From contig JAABTL010000020.1 of the NCBI GenBank assembly GCA_011389865.1, positions 1-51,560 on the forward strand: 51,560 nt of DNA, read 5' to 3'. How positions within the stretch are numbered: position 1 is the first letter of the stretch; each line of letters starts with the position of its first letter. The notes beneath the pieces were generated by a model. It saw nothing but the letters and a program-made list of their open reading frames with translations, was not told the origin of the DNA and made no database searches. The stretch comes from Trueperaceae bacterium (GTDB lineage: Bacteria; Deinococcota; Deinococci; Deinococcales; Trueperaceae). Positions 49,435-51,560 of this stretch are shown here, piece by piece. The position numbers and the translations under genes are program-made.

Positions 49435-51560
49435 TCAACGAAGCTCGATGGTTCTCGTCCTGGTGTCGCCGTCCACGATCACCGTCACCTCGGCCTCGCC
49501 GCGCGTGAAGCGGTCGGTGTCGGCGACGAGCGTGGCCATCCAGGGCTGGCCGCACACGGCGCCGATCACCGTGGCGGAGGCGGAGACCCTCACGGGCTCG
49601 CCCTTCTTGACGGGCACCACCTGGACGATGGAAACGTCAAGGTCGTAGCTGTCGGACTCGCAAACCAGCGAACCCGTCACGACGGCCGTGTTGCCGCGGA
49701 AGGAGCCCACCGGGTCGATCGCGACCTCCGCACCGTTCAGGGCGACGAAGTGGGCCGTCACGGTCACGTCCTCGCGCAGACGAACGTTGAGGTCGGGCTC
49801 GATGCCCGGCACCGTCCCCGTCCAACGCAGGAACGCGGCGCCGTCATCGGCCACGCCGGTCAGCGTCAGCTTGGTGTTCCTCGGGAACGACGCACGGCAG
49901 ACGCCGCCCGTGGTTCCGCAGTCGATGCCCTCGGGCACGCTCGTGACGTGGCCCAAGCCGTCGAGCGCGACCGTCACCAACGGGCCGACCTCGGGCAGGA
50001 AGTTCGCCGTGATCGCCATGCTGTCGTGCATCTCGAGGGTGACCGGGTTGGCCGGGCTGGTGATGGCTCCCGTCCAGCCCTGGAAGTACCAGCCAGACGC
50101 CGAGATCGCTTCCAGCGTCACGGCCGTACCGTCGGCGTATGGACCGGGGGACGGCTCCACGACCACGTAGCCCTCGCCTTGAGCGGTCACGTCGAGGGTG
50201 TGGCCAGTGGCCACGAAGTGGGCCGTGACGTCGAGGTTCGAGGTCACGGTCAGCTCGATCGTGGCGTTCGACCCTTCCGCGTCGCCGCTCCAGTGATCGA
50301 AGAGCGCCCCAGGGTCTGCCACGGCCGTCAGGGTCGCGGTGGCACCGTCCGCGTACGTCCCGCCGCCCAACACCTCACCGTCGCCGTCGACGTGCGTGGT
50401 CACGGTGTACGTGACGGTGTCCTGCACGAACGTCGCCGTGACGGCCTTGTTCGCGTCCATCGTGAGCGTCGCTGGGTTGGCGTCCTCGGTCAGGTCGCCG
50501 CTCCAATGATCGAAGTGCCACCCGGCATCGGCCACAGGCGTCAGGCTCACGGTCGAGCCCGCCTCGTAGGGTCCGGCCTCCGGATCGAGGTCCACCTTGC
50601 CGCCACCCTCGATCGTCACGTCGACCGTGTACGTGATGACCGGCGCGAAGGTCGCGACGATGTCCAGGTCACCCTTCAGGATCAGGACCAGCGGGTCGTC
50701 GGTGCTGATGACGTCACCGGTCCACCCCACGAAGGTCCACCCGGCATCAGGGGTCGGCGTCAGCGTCACCTCGGCCCCCGCCGGATACGTCCCGTCGCCA
50801 TCAACCGAACCGGCGCCTTCGACGCGTGTCGTCACGGTGTAGGTGTCCGGCACGAACGTCGCCGTGACGGTCTTGGCCGCGTTCATGGTCACCGTCTCCG
50901 GGTTGGCCGAGCCGGTCAAGTCGCCACTCCAATGATCGAAGCGCGAACCCGGCATCGGCGTCGCCGTCAACGTCACCGGGGTACCCGGCTCGAAGAACTC
51001 GCCGGACGGGTTCCTGGCGACGCCGCCTTCGCCGACGATCGCGGTTGTCAACGGGTACCACTGGGTGAAGTGCGCGGTGTAGGCCATCGCTCCGATGACC
51101 TCGAAGGACCCCGAGAGGGACGAGCCCGTCACGGCGCCGGTCCAGTGGTCGAAGTGCCATTCGTCGGTCGGCACCGCCGTCACCGTCACGATCGTCCCGT
51201 ACGGGTACGCCACCCCGTCGGGTACGCGCTGCACGGAGCCGCCGTCGCCCACGATGCTCTCCGTCACCGGGTAGAGCACCTGGGTGAAGTTCGCGACGAC
51301 CGTCTTGTTCGCGTCCATCGTGAGCGTCGCCGGGTTGGCGTCCCCGCCGAGGTCGCCGCTCCAGTGGCTGAAGACCCAATGCGCGGCCGGCGCCGCGGTC
51401 AACTCGGCGGAGGCACCGGACGCGTACGAACCCGCGCCGGTCACCGTGCCGGACCCCTCGGGCGCAACGGTCACGTCGAGGACATACTCGGTGACGGCGG
51501 CGTCGTACTCGAACGCGCCGGACTCGCAGGCACTCCCTTGCGGTCGTGCCACGCCGCGTT
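49435..51560 (-). CDS. Surface repeat protein with eight divergent InlB B-type repeats (5' end beyond window)
   Basis: The frame is open to the right edge, so about 708 residues of the C-terminal part are seen. It begins RPQGSACESGAFEYD, a motif that usually closes a right-handed beta-helix (choice-of-anchor Q type) domain, so such a domain probably lies outside the window. Then eight repeats of about 70-80 residues follow, each with a hallmark FDHWSGDL or FxxWTG core and a VTATF end, e.g. WVFSHWSGDLGGDANPATL. From about 610 a roughly 100-residue domain (AIDPVGSFRGNTAVVTGSLV...) ends the protein without an LPxTG or PEP-CTERM anchor. Repeat 8 has a pair of cysteines (IDCGTTGGVCRASF), as do the start and end. 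The terminator is shared with the decarboxylase gene. Confidence 0.88.
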   Translation of the reverse strand, partial: RGVARPQGSACESGAFEYDAAVTEYVLDVTVAPEGSGTVTGAGSYASGASAELTAAPAAHWVFSHWSGDLGGDANPATLTMDANKTVVANFTQVLYPVTESIVGDGGSVQRVPDGVAYPYGTIVTVTAVPTDEWHFDHWTGAVTGSSLSGSFEVIGAMAYTAHFTQWYPLTTAIVGEGGVARNPSGEFFEPGTPVTLTATPMPGSRFDHWSGDLTGSANPETVTMNAAKTVTATFVPDTYTVTTRVEGAGSVDGDGTYPAGAEVTLTPTPDAGWTFVGWTGDVISTDDPLVLILKGDLDIVATFAPVITYTVDVTIEGGGKVDLDPEAGPYEAGSTVSLTPVADAGWHFDHWSGDLTEDANPATLTMDANKAVTATFVQDTVTYTVTTHVDGDGEVLGGGTYADGATATLTAVADPGALFDHWSGDAEGSNATIELTVTSNLDVTAHFVATGHTLDVTAQGEGYVVVEPSPGPYADGTAVTLEAISASGWYFQGWTGAITSPANPVTLEMHDSMAITANFLPEVGPLVTVALDGLGHVTSVPEGIDCGTTGGVCRASFPRNTKLTLTGVADDGAAFLRWTGTVPGIEPDLNVRLREDVTVTAHFVALNGAEVAIDPVGSFRGNTAVVTGSLVCESDSYDLDVSIVQVVPVKKGEPVRVSASATVIGAVCGQPWMATLVADTDRFTRGEAEVTVIVDGDTRTRTIELR

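Noticed and set aside
49435-51560. Repeat protein considered as a cadherin- or Ig-like adhesin
   Set aside because: The FDHWSGDL and VTATF pattern fits divergent InlB B-type repeats, and no calcium-binding DxD/DRE motifs are seen.

Overview
This window is a gene-dense stretch of a very GC-rich bacterial chromosome, with start codons split between ATG and GTG and many 4-base (ATGA/GTGA) gene overlaps. I infer a member of Deinococcota, possibly a Trueperaceae-like lineage. The inference rests on three things seen here: a bacillithiol-type YojF-BshB2 pair, many first genes whose start codon lies 5-10 bases behind a TANNNT -10 box (the leaderless promoter style described for Deinococcus), and a large secreted protein made of divergent InlB B-type repeats. 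No rRNA, tRNA, CRISPR array, transposase, prophage or replication origin was seen.

Layout. 1-6.6 kb: the end of a Trk/Ktr potassium channel gene runs off the left edge; on the other strand lie a UvrD-like helicase, YojF, the bacillithiol deacetylase BshB2, an M20 peptidase and a glycine-zipper miniprotein. 6.8-15.4 kb: an ABC exporter pair diverges from a GGDEF-EAL c-di-GMP protein, followed by an atypical SDR and two envelope/toastrack-type proteins sharing a mirror-image promoter region. 15.4-19.6 kb: a pyruvate-kinase-like protein, a second atypical SDR with an Rrf2 regulator, and an MFS carrier. 19.6-26.6 kb: a five-gene minus-strand signalling operon (hybrid histidine kinase, PP2C phosphatase, receiver, anti-sigma-type kinase, STAS antagonist) that looks like a complete partner-switching module. 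26.7-27.5 kb: cold-shock protein and a DUF302 protein.

27.6-34.3 kb: a minus-strand series coding for a small His-rich exported protein, two NosL-family proteins (one frameshifted at a 17-bp tandem repeat), NosY, NosD, NosF and an SLC13-type permease. It resembles the accessory half of a nitrous oxide reductase locus, but no NosZ is present. 34.5-41.6 kb: OsmC, an MFS carrier, a P450-aldo/keto reductase pair, a metallophosphoesterase-methyltransferase pair and a nitrilase. 41.6-43.2 kb: short stress-type proteins (lmo0937-like, PRC-barrel, a 54-aa ORF, an AhpD-like protein). 43.3-49.4 kb: catabolic enzymes (Gfo/Idh/MocA, M20 dipeptidase, acetamidase/formamidase, MBL hydrolase, PLP decarboxylase). 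49.4 kb to the right edge: the C-terminal 700 residues of a repeat-built surface protein.

The most interesting parts are the NosZ-less nos-like operon, the partner-switching operon with its truncated second receiver, the recurrent leaderless promoter pattern, and several short exact repeats (mirror promoters at 14.65 kb, a triple hairpin at 15.4 kb, a 57-bp duplication at 18.3 kb, a 17-bp frameshifting duplication at 33.67 kb). All functional calls are from sequence reading only; no database search was run.
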